NCBI GenBank assembly: GCA_038259365.1
Contig: JBBSOW010000011.1
Span: 1 to 52,254 of the forward strand
Direction: 5' to 3'
DNA length: 52,254 nt
Source: JBBSOW01 sp038259365
GTDB taxonomy: Bacteria; Actinomycetota; Actinomycetes; Propionibacteriales; Propionibacteriaceae
Shown here piece after piece: positions 23,345-33,937 of the stretch. Under the pieces are notes generated by a model that did no database searches, was not told the origin of the DNA, and was given only the letters and a program-made list of their open reading frames with translations. Numbering within the stretch: the first letter of the stretch is position 1; each line of letters starts with the position of its first letter. The position numbers and the translations under genes were made by a program.

Positions 23345-24539
23345 GCAGACTGTCCCCCGGTCCGCGGCGTCCGGACGTCGACCCGCTGGCCAACCCCGCG
23401 GCAATCCTGGGTTGGACACCGCTGCCCTCCTCGCCGATCCGGGCGTGGAAATCTTGGTCTGTTGCGGCTCCGGCGGGGTCGGCAAGACGAGCCTCTCGGC
23501 CGCCCTGGCCGTGCGCGCCGCCGAATCTGGACGTCGCGTGGTGGTGTTGACGATCGATCCCGCGAAACGCCTCGCCCAAGCGTTGGGAATCCTCGAGCTC
23601 GACAACGATCCTCGCCCGGTCACCGGTATTGACCCGGCTTCCGAGGGCTCACTGGACGCCATGATGCTGGACATGAAGCGCACCTTTGATGAGGTTGTCG
23701 AGGCTCACGCGCAATCCGAGAAGGCCGAGCAAATACTCAACAATCCCTTCTATCAAGCCTTATCCACCTCATTCTCTGGAACCCAGGAATATATGGCAAT
23801 GGAGAAGTTGGGGCAGCTGCACGAGCAGGTGGATTCCAGCGGAAACCGGCGTTGGGATCTGATCGTCGTCGACACTCCCCCGGCGCGCTCGGCGCTGGAC
23901 TTCCTCGACGCGCCCGAGCACCTGTCGCGGCTCCTCGACGGCCGTATCCTCAAGGTGTTCCTCACCCCCGCGAAGGGGCCGATGCGGTTCATGACGGTGG
24001 GGGTGGGCTTGGTGACGGCCGCCATGAACCGGGTGCTTGGCAGCCAGGTGCTCAGGGACATGCAGACCTTCATTGCCGCGTTCGAAACGCTATTCGGCGG
24101 TTTCCGGCAGCGGGCCGAAGCGACGCTGGCGAACCTGTCCTCGGACCACACGCGGTTCATCGTCGTGGGCACCCCCGAGCCGGACGCGCTACGCGAGGCC
24201 AGTTTCTTCATCGACAGGCTCAGCGCCGAGGCGATGCCGCTGGCCGGGGTGATCATCAACCGCGTGCACCGCACCGACCTGACGCTTTCTCGAGAACGAG
24301 CGGCGACACTGGCGGAGGATCTGGCTAAGTCGAGAGCACCGCATGAGCGATTGGCGGGCACCGCCTTGGGCCTCGCCGCCGTCCGCATCGGCCAGATTCA
24401 GCGCGAGCGCAAACTGATCGAGAAGTTCCAAGCGTTGAAGCCTCGGGTCCGCGTGGCCGAGGTGCCGGCCATGTCCACCCCGGTCAACGACCTGGCGTCA
24501 CTTCGCTGGGTTGCTCGTCAGCTCAGCCCGGAGCTTTAG
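23337..24539 (+). CDS. Get3/ArsA-like P-loop ATPase, second of a pair
   Basis: 400 residues. A 35-residue basic N-terminus, then ILVCCGSGGVGKTSLSAALA (39-58) as the deviant Walker A, switch I/II regions (LTIDPAKRLAQALG and LIVVDTPPARSALDFLD), and a hydrophobic helical stretch (RFMTVGVGLVTAAM) that in Get3 forms the client groove. The ATG at 23337 lies within the preceding gene. The 3' end overlaps the convergent whiB gene by 42 bp. Likely works with the upstream ATPase as a membrane-protein or envelope-related chaperone ATPase; substrate unknown. Confidence 0.88.
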   Translation: MPKQTVPRSAASGRRPAGQPRGNPGLDTAALLADPGVEILVCCGSGGVGKTSLSAALAVRAAESGRRVVVLTIDPAKRLAQALGILELDNDPRPVTGIDPASEGSLDAMMLDMKRTFDEVVEAHAQSEKAEQILNNPFYQALSTSFSGTQEYMAMEKLGQLHEQVDSSGNRRWDLIVVDTPPARSALDFLDAPEHLSRLLDGRILKVFLTPAKGPMRFMTVGVGLVTAAMNRVLGSQVLRDMQTFIAAFETLFGGFRQRAEATLANLSSDHTRFIVVGTPEPDALREASFFIDRLSAEAMPLAGVIINRVHRTDLTLSRERAATLAEDLAKSRAPHERLAGTALGLAAVRIGQIQRERKLIEKFQALKPRVRVAEVPAMSTPVNDLASLRWVARQLSPEL

Positions 24540-24779
24540 CTCCCACGACTCGACCTCGGCGTGCTGGCGCAACAACAACCGGCGTTCCCGTTCGGTCATC
24601 CCGCCCCACACTCCCCACTCGATCCTGTTGTCGAGCGCCTCGGCCAGGCACTCCAACCGCACAGGGCATCCCTGGCAGATTGCTTTGGCTCTACGCTGCT
24701 CCGCGCCTTGTGCGAATAGGGCGTCCTCCATGCCCCTACACTTGGCCAGCTGCGTCCAATCTTCGTGGTCACCCATCAT
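24498..24779 (-). CDS. whiB4: WhiB-family iron-sulfur transcription factor (WhiB4-like)
   Basis: 93 residues. Four cluster cysteines C14, C35, C38 and C44 (C-x20-C-x2-C-x5-C) ligate a redox- and NO-sensitive [4Fe-4S] cluster. The turn GVWGGMTERERR (56-67) and the basic C-terminus bind DNA or sigma factor. The neighbourhood (paired ATPases upstream, ponA2 divergent) is that of mycobacterial WhiB4, hence the symbol. The gene overlaps the second ATPase tail-to-tail by 42 bp and faces ponA2 across about 220 bp that holds an inverted repeat. Confidence 0.9.
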   Translation of the reverse strand: MMGDHEDWTQLAKCRGMEDALFAQGAEQRRAKAICQGCPVRLECLAEALDNRIEWGVWGGMTERERRLLLRQHAEVESWELKLRAELTSNPAK

Positions 24780-24812
24780 GGGCCAACCGCCTTTCGTTTC
24801 CCCGAATAGCTC

Positions 24813-24858
24813 GATCTTTAACCTCCAGGGTGGCTAGTTCCCTTTCGAGCTAAAGATC
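24813..24858. promoter_or_regulatory. Spaced inverted repeat between whiB and ponA2
   Basis: GATCTTTA (24813-24820) and TAAAGATC (24851-24858) are perfect complements, 30 bp apart, in the divergent intergenic region. A TATAGT -10-like hexamer (24872-24877, plus strand) follows, but no clear -35 is seen. Could be an operator pair or an mRNA stem. Confidence 0.35.
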
Positions 24859-24987
24859 AAGAAGACTGTTGTATAGTACGGACGAGTAACCTAATTGCGC
24901 CAGTTTGAGCATTAATCACGGCTGATTCTCAGGAACCGTTAGGCCTGGACGCGCGGCGGTGGATTTCGGTCCGTTGACCCCCTCGCG

Positions 24988-24993
24988 TACCCT
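24988..24993 (+). promoter_or_regulatory. -10 box of a leaderless promoter (ponA2)
   Basis: TACCCT ends 7 nt before the ATG at 25001; no Shine-Dalgarno is present. Confidence 0.5.
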
Positions 24994-25000
24994 GAAACCC

Positions 25001-27436
25001 ATGTCCCTGTCTCCAAAGCGCCTGGGCAGTGTCAGTTATGCCGCCGTCATGTTTGGTGTCGTCAGCGTGCTGGCCGGCCTCCTCGTCGCTGCCCTCGTCG
25101 TTCCCTTCGCAGCCATAGCGGGCACCACCAGTACCGCGGCCGCAAAGGGCGTCGACGCGTTGCCCGCCGAGCTGGCCACCCCACCTCAGTTCGAGCGCTC
25201 GCGAGTGCTCATGGGAGACGGCAAGCTGCTGGCCAACTTCTTCGACGAGAACCGCGTCTACGTTCCGTTGAGCAAGATCGCTCCGGTGATGCAAGACGCT
25301 CAGGTGGCCGTCGAGGATCACCGGTTCTACGAGCACGGCGCCCTGGACGTCAAGGCCACCATGCGGGCGTTGCTGCGCAACTCCTCTGGCGGTTCCACCC
25401 AGGGTGGCTCCAGCCTCACCCAGCAGTACGTCAAAATGGTGCTCATCGAGCAGGCGGTAGCCCAGGGTGACGACGCCGGCGTGGAGGCCGCCCGCGAGGT
25501 GAGTTACGGGCGCAAGATCCAGGAACTTCGCTACGCGATCGCCCTGGAGAAGAAGTTCACCAAGGACCAGATCTTGGAGCGCTACCTCAACATCGCCTAC
25601 TACGGCGATGGGGCCTACGGCGTCGAGGCGGCGGCGCGCCACTACTTCGACACCACCGCCAAGAAACTCAACCTCTACCAAGCCGCCATGCTGGCCGGGC
25701 TGGTCCAGAATCCGGTGGCCACCAACCCGGTGGACAACCCCCGATTGGCTAGCGACCGCCGCGATGTCGTGCTCAACCGGATGGTCGCGGTCGGAAAGGT
25801 CACCAAGGAGGCCGCCGACGACGCGAAGAAGGTGGAGTTCGACTCCAAGAAGGTGCAGCGAGCGCGCAACGGCTGCGTCGGCTCGAAGTTCCCGTTCCTG
25901 TGCGATTTCGTGCGGCGCACCCTGCTGCAGACCCCCAGCCTGGGCAAGACCGTCAAGGATCGCGAAGACCGGCTCAACCGCGGCGGTCTCACCATCCGCA
26001 CCAAGATCGACGCTAAGACTCAAAAGACCGCCGAGAAGGCCATCGGCAAGCTCGTCGACGCTCGCGATCCCGTGATCTCGGTGATGAGCATGATCGAGCC
26101 CGGTACCGGCGAAATCATCGCAATGGCGCAGAACCGGCCCGACATGGGCTCGGGCAAGGGCGAAACCTACTTCAACTACGCCGTCGGCCGCGATCTCGGC
26201 GGCGCAGAGGGATACCAGGCGGGATCCACGTTCAAGGCCTTCACTGCCGCCGCGGCGATCAAGAAGGGTATTCCGCTGAGCAAGACCTATAAGGCGCCGA
26301 AGCAGATCAGTTTTCGCGGCCAGAGCTTCCAAACCTGCGACGGTTACTCCGCGATCGACCCGACGTATAAGCCGAAGAACTCCACCATCTCGGGCACGAT
26401 GGACATGCGCAAGGCCACCGCGTGGTCGGTGAACACCTACTTCCTGCAGCTCGCGCGTGACACCGGCAACTGCGACGTGGCCAAGATGGTGGAGAAGGCG
26501 GGTGTCAAGCTCGCCAACGGCAAGAGCGTCACCGAGGAGTACGGTGCCATCTTCTCGCTGACCCTGGGCCCGGCCGAGGTGACGCCGATCTCGATGGCCG
26601 AGGCGTACGCGACCTTCGCCGCCCGCGGCATCCACTGCAAGCCGGTCATCATCGACAAGATCACCACCAAGCAGAACCGGGAACTCGAAGCCCCCAGCGC
26701 CGATTGCAAGCGAGTGATGCCCAAGGATGTCGCCGATGGCGTCAGCACCCTACTCAAGGGCGTCATGAGCGCCACCGGACGCCCGGCGGCCCTCAACAAC
26801 GGGCACGACGTCGCGGGCAAGACCGGCACCACCGACAGCAACCAGGCCGTCTGGTTCGCCGGATACACCCCCGAGGTGGCCGGCGCCGCCATGATCGCGA
26901 TCGACAAGACCAACAAGTTCTACAAGAACCACCGCAAGTCACTGAAGGGGCTGTATCTGCCGGTCAGTAATCGTTACCTCTCCGGCTCCGGCGGTGGTGA
27001 CGCGGGCCAATACATCTGGAAGCCCTCGATGAAGCAGGCCCTCAAGGGCAAGAAGAAGACGGACTTCAAGAAGTTCGACGGGATCAAGGCCTCGGGAAAG
27101 TACGTGAGCGTGCCGAAGGTGTACGGGTTGAGTTCTGACAGGGCGCGGGAGAAGCTGCAGCAGGCTGGCTTCTCCGTGGTGTCGGAACAGGTCTACTCCA
27201 GCTCGGCCGTCGGAGCCTACGTCGGCATCTCGCCGACGGGCAAGGCTCGCGAGAACGGCGTCATCACGATGTACTTCTCCGCCGGCCCAAGGCCCCAGCC
27301 CAAGCCAACGTCGACGCCAAAGCCGCCGGCTCCGAAGAAGACCGAGAAGAAGAAGACCGAGAAGAAAAAGACGGACAAGAAGAAGACGGACAAGAAGAAG
27401 CCCGACTCCAAGCCCACGAAAAAGAAGAAAAACTAG
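25001..27436 (+). CDS. ponA2: Bifunctional penicillin-binding protein, PonA2-like, with PASTA domain
   Basis: 811 residues. Class A PBP making and cross-linking peptidoglycan outside the membrane. A short cytoplasmic N-terminus and membrane helix (about 13-38) precede the GT51 glycosyltransferase domain (catalytic glutamate in VAVEDHRFYEHGALD; QGGSSLTQQYVK). The transpeptidase domain has SxxK as GSTFKAF (serine near 409), SxN as SVN, and KTGTT (near 607). One PASTA domain (SVPKVYGLSSDRAREKLQQA, about 701-765) is followed by a tail of lysine-rich repeats. Start ATG 25001 is supported by the leaderless -10 box; the frame opens slightly upstream. Confidence 0.95.
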   Translation: MSLSPKRLGSVSYAAVMFGVVSVLAGLLVAALVVPFAAIAGTTSTAAAKGVDALPAELATPPQFERSRVLMGDGKLLANFFDENRVYVPLSKIAPVMQDAQVAVEDHRFYEHGALDVKATMRALLRNSSGGSTQGGSSLTQQYVKMVLIEQAVAQGDDAGVEAAREVSYGRKIQELRYAIALEKKFTKDQILERYLNIAYYGDGAYGVEAAARHYFDTTAKKLNLYQAAMLAGLVQNPVATNPVDNPRLASDRRDVVLNRMVAVGKVTKEAADDAKKVEFDSKKVQRARNGCVGSKFPFLCDFVRRTLLQTPSLGKTVKDREDRLNRGGLTIRTKIDAKTQKTAEKAIGKLVDARDPVISVMSMIEPGTGEIIAMAQNRPDMGSGKGETYFNYAVGRDLGGAEGYQAGSTFKAFTAAAAIKKGIPLSKTYKAPKQISFRGQSFQTCDGYSAIDPTYKPKNSTISGTMDMRKATAWSVNTYFLQLARDTGNCDVAKMVEKAGVKLANGKSVTEEYGAIFSLTLGPAEVTPISMAEAYATFAARGIHCKPVIIDKITTKQNRELEAPSADCKRVMPKDVADGVSTLLKGVMSATGRPAALNNGHDVAGKTGTTDSNQAVWFAGYTPEVAGAAMIAIDKTNKFYKNHRKSLKGLYLPVSNRYLSGSGGGDAGQYIWKPSMKQALKGKKKTDFKKFDGIKASGKYVSVPKVYGLSSDRAREKLQQAGFSVVSEQVYSSSAVGAYVGISPTGKARENGVITMYFSAGPRPQPKPTSTPKPPAPKKTEKKKTEKKKTDKKKTDKKKPDSKPTKKKKN

Positions 27437-27439
27437 TCC

Positions 27440-28339
27440 GTGGGCCTCGCTAGGGCCGCCGCCGCAGTCGGGGCGGCAGGGGTGGGCTGCGTCGCCTACG
27501 GCGCTCTCGTCGAGGCGCGCTGGTACCGGTTGCAGCGCGTCCAGGTGCCGATCCTTCCGCCAGGACGAGGGCCCATCCGGGTACTGCACGTCTCGGATCT
27601 GCACCTCACGCCCGGGCAATCGACCAAGCAGGACTGGGTTCGGGCCCTGTCCGCGCTGGAGCCGGACCTCGTGGTGAACACCGGGGATAACCTGTCCGAC
27701 AAGGACTCCGTGAATCCCGCGTTGCGCGCGTTTGCGGGCCTGTTGGATCGCCCCGGGGTGTTCGTCTTCGGCTCGAACGACTACTACGAGCCGGTGCTCA
27801 AGAGCCCATTACGCTACCTGCACGGCAGGCGTGCGCCACGCCAGCCGCTGCAGGGAGAGTTGCCGTGGCAAGATCTTCGCGACGGCTTCGAGGCTCGCGG
27901 CTGGCACGATCTCACCCGCCGGCGGACCATCCTCGAACTGGCCGGGGTGAGGGTGGAGTTACGCGGCACCGACGACGCCCACCTGCACCGCGACGACTAC
28001 GCGGGTGTTGCTGGCCCCCCTAGCGATGACGTCGATCTTTCCATCGGGGTGACCCACGCCCCCTACCTACGAGTACTGAACGCGATGGCGGCGGATCGGT
28101 TGGATCTCATCATGGCCGGCCACACCCACGGCGGTCAGGTGTGCGTGCCGTTCTACGGCGCCCTGACCACCAACTGCGATCTCGACGCCAAGCGCGTCAA
28201 GGGACTGAGCTGGCACAGCCATGCGGGGGTCACCTCGGCGCTGCACGTGAGCGGGGGGCTGGGCATGTCCCCATACGCTCCCTACCGCTTCGCTTGCCGG
28301 CCCGAGGCCACCCTGCTCACGTTGGTGCCGAGGGCCTGA
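27440..28339 (+). CDS. Membrane-anchored metallophosphoesterase, YkuE-like
   Basis: 299 residues. An N-terminal hydrophobic stretch (ARAAAAVGAAGVGCVAYGAL) anchors a calcineurin-like domain with the metal motifs VSDLHL (D52/H54 region), NTGDN, GSNDYY in place of GNHD, and AGHTHGGQV near the C-terminus. The N-for-H change in GSND is shared with known lipid A-type and YkuE-like relatives and need not abolish activity. The GTG start lies 3 nt after the ponA2 stop, so it is coupled to ponA2; a phosphoesterase follows ponA2 in mycobacteria as well. Substrate unknown, plausibly an envelope phospholipid. Confidence 0.88.
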   Translation: MGLARAAAAVGAAGVGCVAYGALVEARWYRLQRVQVPILPPGRGPIRVLHVSDLHLTPGQSTKQDWVRALSALEPDLVVNTGDNLSDKDSVNPALRAFAGLLDRPGVFVFGSNDYYEPVLKSPLRYLHGRRAPRQPLQGELPWQDLRDGFEARGWHDLTRRRTILELAGVRVELRGTDDAHLHRDDYAGVAGPPSDDVDLSIGVTHAPYLRVLNAMAADRLDLIMAGHTHGGQVCVPFYGALTTNCDLDAKRVKGLSWHSHAGVTSALHVSGGLGMSPYAPYRFACRPEATLLTLVPRA

Positions 28340-28395
28340 ACGATTCGATACCGAGGTTGAGGATCCGCTAGACTCTCCAACGGTCTTCGGGCCAC

Positions 28396-28470
<75 letters not shown>

Positions 28471-28500
28471 TTGTGGTGAGTGGTTCGGTAGGAGGAGTTC

Positions 28501-28520
28501 GCTTCGGCGGAAGCTTTTTT
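28501..28520 (+). terminator. Intrinsic terminator of tRNA-Pro
   Basis: GCTTC-GGCG-GAAGC stem-loop followed directly by TTTTTT, about 30 bp after the tRNA 3' end. Confidence 0.8.
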
Positions 28521-28527
28521 GCTCCCA

Positions 28528-28593
28528 GCGCGCTCGATCTGCCGCTTCTCGCTCGATTCCTAAATCGAGCGGGGGACATCAGGGCGAGCGCGC
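28528..28593. repeat. Nested hairpin (two stems) downstream of the HTH operon
   Basis: Outer arms GCGCGCTCG (28528-28536) and CGAGCGCGC (28585-28593) enclose inner arms GCTCGAT (28551-28557) and ATCGAGC (28564-28570), loop TCCTAA. All pairs are perfect. It lies 45 bp beyond the HTH stop on the minus strand and could be that operon's transcript end or a small RNA. Confidence 0.6.
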
Positions 28594-28604
28594 CCAGCAC
28601 CATT

Positions 28605-28618
28605 CTGAGCGTGCTCAG
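28605..28618. repeat. Palindrome CTGAGC-GT-GCTCAG
   Basis: Perfect 6-bp arms with 2-nt spacer immediately downstream of the HTH gene; probably part of the same 3'-end structure as the nested hairpin. Confidence 0.6.
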
Positions 28619-28637
28619 GTGGCGGCGCCTGGCTCGG

Positions 28638-28847
28638 TTATGCGTCCGGCACCCAACGCAGCACGTCCCCCGGCTGACACTCCAGCACGCGGCAGATGGC
28701 GTTCAAGGTGGTGAAGCGGACGGCCTTCGCCCGACCGTTCTTCAACACGGCGATGTTCGCGACGGTGACCCCCACGCGGTCGGCGAACTCGTTGACCGAC
28801 ATCTTGCGCTTGGCCAGCATGACGTCGATGTCGACGACGATCGCCAC
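28638..28847 (-). CDS. Small Cro/C1-type HTH regulator (YozG-like)
   Basis: 69 residues, essentially one helix-turn-helix: MLAKRKMSVNEFADRVGVTV (9-28) with NIAVLKNGRAKAVRF and LNAICRVLECQPGDVLRWV. This YozG-type protein is usually found with DUF2975 membrane proteins. Its GTG start shares one base with the DUF2975 stop (TAGTG), so the pair is translationally coupled. It probably controls its own operon; the regulated process is unknown. Confidence 0.88.
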   Translation of the reverse strand: MAIVVDIDVMLAKRKMSVNEFADRVGVTVANIAVLKNGRAKAVRFTTLNAICRVLECQPGDVLRWVPDA

Positions 28848-29320
28848 TAGACGACCTCCGCCATCTCCGCCTCCAAGGTTGTGGCACTTCGAAGCAGGCC
28901 GCGCATGACGATCATCAGCAGGACGAACGCTCCCCCGGCGATGACCGTCACCCCCAGGGGCAACATGGCCTGCCAGATCTTCATCACGCCGAAAGCGTGC
29001 AGGGCCAACCCCACCGCCAAGAGCGTGGCCAGGAAGGCGGCGCCGATTATGAGATCGACGAACGCGAAGGCACGCTCGGAGAAGATGGCGTTGCGTCGCA
29101 CCATCGACAGCAGCACCCAGACGGCCACGAGCGTCACTTGACCGCAGCCAATTCCGAGGTTGACCACGACGGTGTAGGGCACCCGCAAGAAGGCCACCTC
29201 CGGAAACATGGCGGCAAAATCGGCCGCGACGATGGGGACGAGGAAGGTCTGGCCCAAGACGGCGACCACGAAGATCACCACGAGGAACACGCGCAGCACG
29301 AAAACGACAACAAGGTTCAC
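28847..29320 (-). CDS. DUF2975-family membrane protein
   Basis: 157 residues with four predicted membrane helices: about 2-26 (VVVFVLRVFLVVIFVVAVLG), about 51-71, about 88-110 and about 118-139. The topology and pairing with a YozG-like HTH are the DUF2975 pattern. Function unknown; such pairs are suggested to act like small signal-responsive modules, with the membrane protein modulating the regulator. No other gene joins the unit. The start at 29320 has no strong Shine-Dalgarno; a run of TATTGACTATCAATAGC-like inverted sequence lies just upstream (about 29329-29358). Confidence 0.82.
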   Translation of the reverse strand: MNLVVVFVLRVFLVVIFVVAVLGQTFLVPIVAADFAAMFPEVAFLRVPYTVVVNLGIGCGQVTLVAVWVLLSMVRRNAIFSERAFAFVDLIIGAAFLATLLAVGLALHAFGVMKIWQAMLPLGVTVIAGGAFVLLMIVMRGLLRSATTLEAEMAEVV

Positions 29321-29328
29321 ATCTCGAT

Positions 29329-29358
29329 TATCGATCGATCGCTATTGATAGTCAATAG
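29329..29358. promoter_or_regulatory. Palindromic A+T-rich region upstream of the DUF2975-HTH operon
   Basis: The plus strand reads ATCGATCGATCGCTATTGAT then AGTCAATAGG. It contains ATCGAT repeats and an inverted pair CTATTGA / TCAATAG (29342-29348 and 29352-29358). It is a likely promoter/operator for the small HTH regulator. Confidence 0.4.
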
Positions 29359-29366
29359 GTCTGGTC

Positions 29367-31748
<2,382 letters not shown>

Positions 31749-31828
31749 GCTGCCTCACGATAGCCGCACCCTGGGCGACGAAACGTAAACCGGTTGGCGG
31801 ATCGACGGGGATGGGGTTGACTCGTCGC

Positions 31829-32194
31829 ATGATCCCCCAGCACTGGCAGCCGTACTACCGCATGGACGACGGCGAGCTGGTCGGCTACCTCGAATCGGTC
31901 GACGCCGGTCTTGTTCGCCCCCGAACCATTTTCGGGTACCCGCTTGCCGAGCCGGATACCGAGTTCGCCGGCGAGGCCACCCTGGAACAAGCCGGGCTAC
32001 GCTACCTCGCCGAGGATTGGGGATTGCGCCAAGCGGACGGCACGCGTCGGCGGGTTCGGATCGCCGAGGCCTCCCCCTCGCACCTGGTCGTGTTGAACAA
32101 CGATTTCCGGCGTGCGCAGGTCAACATCGGCGAGCCGGTTGTGCTCGCGGTCCCGGTCGCCGCGGACGAACTGGTCCTCTGGGGCCGTGGCTGA
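31829..32194 (+). CDS. Conserved hypothetical protein
   Basis: 121 residues from ATG 31829 (MIPQHWQPYYRMDDGELVGY); ATG 31811 and a frame open from 31682 are possible but less family-like. Beta-rich, with a YLE...LVRPRTIFGYPL segment, then TLEQAGLRYLAEDWGLRQ and a final beta stretch (VRIAEASPSHLVVLNNDF). I recall similar short proteins in other actinobacteria, always without assigned function. Convergent with the VOC gene, 19 bp apart. Confidence 0.7.
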   Translation: MIPQHWQPYYRMDDGELVGYLESVDAGLVRPRTIFGYPLAEPDTEFAGEATLEQAGLRYLAEDWGLRQADGTRRRVRIAEASPSHLVVLNNDFRRAQVNIGEPVVLAVPVAADELVLWGRG

Positions 32195-32213
32195 GGCCGA
32201 GACGTCACCGAAA

Positions 32214-32609
32214 TCAGTCGGCGATCTCGGCCTCGCCGCGCAGGATGCAGAACTGGTTTGCTTCGGGGTCGGCCAAGACGACCCAACCGGTTCCGGGGCC
32301 GTAGATGCCCCGATGATCGGCCACCTCGCGGGCGCCGAGCCCGAGCAGCACCTCGAGCTCGCCATCGCGGCTGCGCTCGCGTGGACGGAGATCGAAGTGG
32401 ATGCGCTTTTTGACGGCGGGGTCGAAGTCCGGCGTCTCGATGAAGAGCAGGCGCTCACCGGTCTCGGACGATTGGATCATGCACTCGTCGTCGCCGGGCT
32501 GGTTCGGGTCGTCGGGCAGGTCGGCGAAGCCCAGAACCTGCTTCCACCACTGCGAGAGCTCGTAGGCGTTGCGGCAATCGATGCTGATGTGTGAGATGCG
32601 AGCGGTCAT
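32214..32609 (-). CDS. VOC-superfamily (glyoxalase/bleomycin-resistance fold) protein
   Basis: 131 residues. Two beta-alpha-beta-beta-beta repeats: ISHISIDCRNAYELSQWWKQ (5-24) with a metal-position histidine, LLFIETPD, then KRIHFDLRPRERSRDGELEV and the ending WVVLADPEANQFCIL. This is the usual actinobacterial glyoxalase-like VOC pattern; substrate unknown. The ATG at 32609 begins the recognisable fold, and the longer frame upstream is a shadow of aspartokinase. Confidence 0.85.
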   Translation of the reverse strand: MTARISHISIDCRNAYELSQWWKQVLGFADLPDDPNQPGDDECMIQSSETGERLLFIETPDFDPAVKKRIHFDLRPRERSRDGELEVLLGLGAREVADHRGIYGPGTGWVVLADPEANQFCILRGEAEIAD

Positions 32610-32662
32610 GCCCGATGCTCTCACTCCCCAGAACCCGCGACAACGGTTTTCTTGACAGGGGG

Positions 32663-33181
32663 TTAGCGGCCCGTGCCTCCGTAGACGACGGCCTCGTCTT
32701 CGGCGTCGAGGCCGAAGGCGGTGTGCGCGGCCTGGACGGCGCGGTCCACCCCGAGAGCGTCGACGACGACCGAGATGCGAATTTCCGAGGTCGAGATCAT
32801 GTTGATGTTCACGTCCGCGTCGGCGAGGGCGCTGAAGAACTTCGCCGTCACACCGGGGTGGGAGCGCATGCCGACGCCCACGACCGAGACCTTGCCGATC
32901 TGATCGTCGAAGAGCAGGTCCTCGTAGCCGATGTCGGACTTGGCGGCGTTCAAGGCCTGAATTGCCTTGCGCGAATCGGTGGTCGGCAAGGTGAACGAGA
33001 TGTCGGTCCGCGACGTGTCGATGTGTGAGACGTTCTGCACGATCATGTCCACGTTGATCTCGCTCTGGGCGATCACCTCGAAGATCTTCGCGGCCTCGCC
33101 GATCGTGTCGGGCACGCCGACGACGGTGATCTTGGCCTCGTCGCGATCGTGGGCCACCCCCGTGATGAGTGCTTGTTCCAT
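32663..33181 (-). CDS. Aspartokinase beta subunit from an internal start
   Basis: An in-frame ATG at 33181 (MEQALITGVAHDRDEAKITV) begins exactly at the first ACT domain and has a GAAGGGA Shine-Dalgarno 7 nt upstream. In Corynebacterium and Bacillus, internal initiation at this point yields the beta subunit of an alpha2-beta2 aspartokinase, and the sequence matches that known starting pattern. It would be 172 residues and contain only the regulatory ACT pair. Confidence 0.6.
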   Translation of the reverse strand: MEQALITGVAHDRDEAKITVVGVPDTIGEAAKIFEVIAQSEINVDMIVQNVSHIDTSRTDISFTLPTTDSRKAIQALNAAKSDIGYEDLLFDDQIGKVSVVGVGMRSHPGVTAKFFSALADADVNINMISTSEIRISVVVDALGVDRAVQAAHTAFGLDAEDEAVVYGGTGR

Positions 33182-33937
33182 GCCAGGTCCCTTCGTGATG
33201 TTGTCGGCGGCCATGACCCAGGTGCCCGGGTTGTCGGAGAACGAGGAGCGCACATGCACTGCCACCATCGAGAGCCGGGCGTACTCCACGCACCGCAGGT
33301 GCAAGATCTTGGCGCCCGAGGCGGCCATCTCGAGCATCTCCTCGTACTGGATTTCCGGGATGCGCTGGGCGCCCTTGACGATGCGCGGGTCGGCGGTGAA
33401 GATACCGTCGACGTCGGTGTAGATCTCGCAGTACTCCGCCTCCAGAGCCGCCGCCAGCGCGACCGCGGTGGTGTCGGAGCCACCGCGGCCGATCGTGGTG
33501 ATGTCTTTGGTGTCTTGGGAGACGCCCTGGAATCCGGCGACGATGACGATGTCACCCGCGTCGAGCGCGGTTTCGATCCGGCCCGGGGTGATGTCGATGA
33601 TGCGGGCGTTGCCGTGGGCGCCGGTGGTGATGACCCCGGCCTGGGAACCGGTGAACGAGCGGGCTCGCGCGCCCAAGTCCGCGATCGCCATGGCCAGCAG
33701 GGCGGCGCTCATCCGCTCCCCGGCGGTGAGAAGCATGTCGAGCTCCCGGGCCGGCGGCATCGGCGAGACCTGTTGGGCGAGGTCGAGCAGCTCATCGGTG
33801 GTATCGCCCATGGCCGAGATGACCACGACGACGTCCTTGCCCTGCTGCTTGCTCGACACGACCCGCCTGGCGACGCGCTTGATGCTCTCCGCGTCGGCCA
33901 CCGAGGACCCACCAAACTTTTGAACTACGCGGCTCAC
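32663..33937 (-). CDS. lysC: Aspartokinase, alpha subunit frame
   Basis: 424 residues. Phosphorylates aspartate, the first step of lysine, threonine, methionine and diaminopimelate synthesis. The kinase domain begins VVQKFGGSSVAD (4-15) and carries TTIGRGGSDTTAVALAAAL and EIYTDVDGIFTADPR. Two ACT domains (about 265-410) give feedback control. GTG 33937 is preceded by AAGGAG. An internal start at 33181 should give a separate beta subunit. The usual partner asd is not next to it here. Orientation opposite to the Gfo/Idh/MocA gene. Confidence 0.95.
   Translation of the reverse strand: MSRVVQKFGGSSVADAESIKRVARRVVSSKQQGKDVVVVISAMGDTTDELLDLAQQVSPMPPARELDMLLTAGERMSAALLAMAIADLGARARSFTGSQAGVITTGAHGNARIIDITPGRIETALDAGDIVIVAGFQGVSQDTKDITTIGRGGSDTTAVALAAALEAEYCEIYTDVDGIFTADPRIVKGAQRIPEIQYEEMLEMAASGAKILHLRCVEYARLSMVAVHVRSSFSDNPGTWVMAADNITKGPGMEQALITGVAHDRDEAKITVVGVPDTIGEAAKIFEVIAQSEINVDMIVQNVSHIDTSRTDISFTLPTTDSRKAIQALNAAKSDIGYEDLLFDDQIGKVSVVGVGMRSHPGVTAKFFSALADADVNINMISTSEIRISVVVDALGVDRAVQAAHTAFGLDAEDEAVVYGGTGR

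Noticed and set aside
24929..26635. 568-residue minus-strand open frame
   Set aside because: Shadow opposite ponA2, whose motifs are all intact.
32610..33293. N-terminal part of the 359-residue frame containing the VOC gene
   Set aside because: Antisense-like Arg/His-rich shadow of lysC; the VOC fold starts at 32609.
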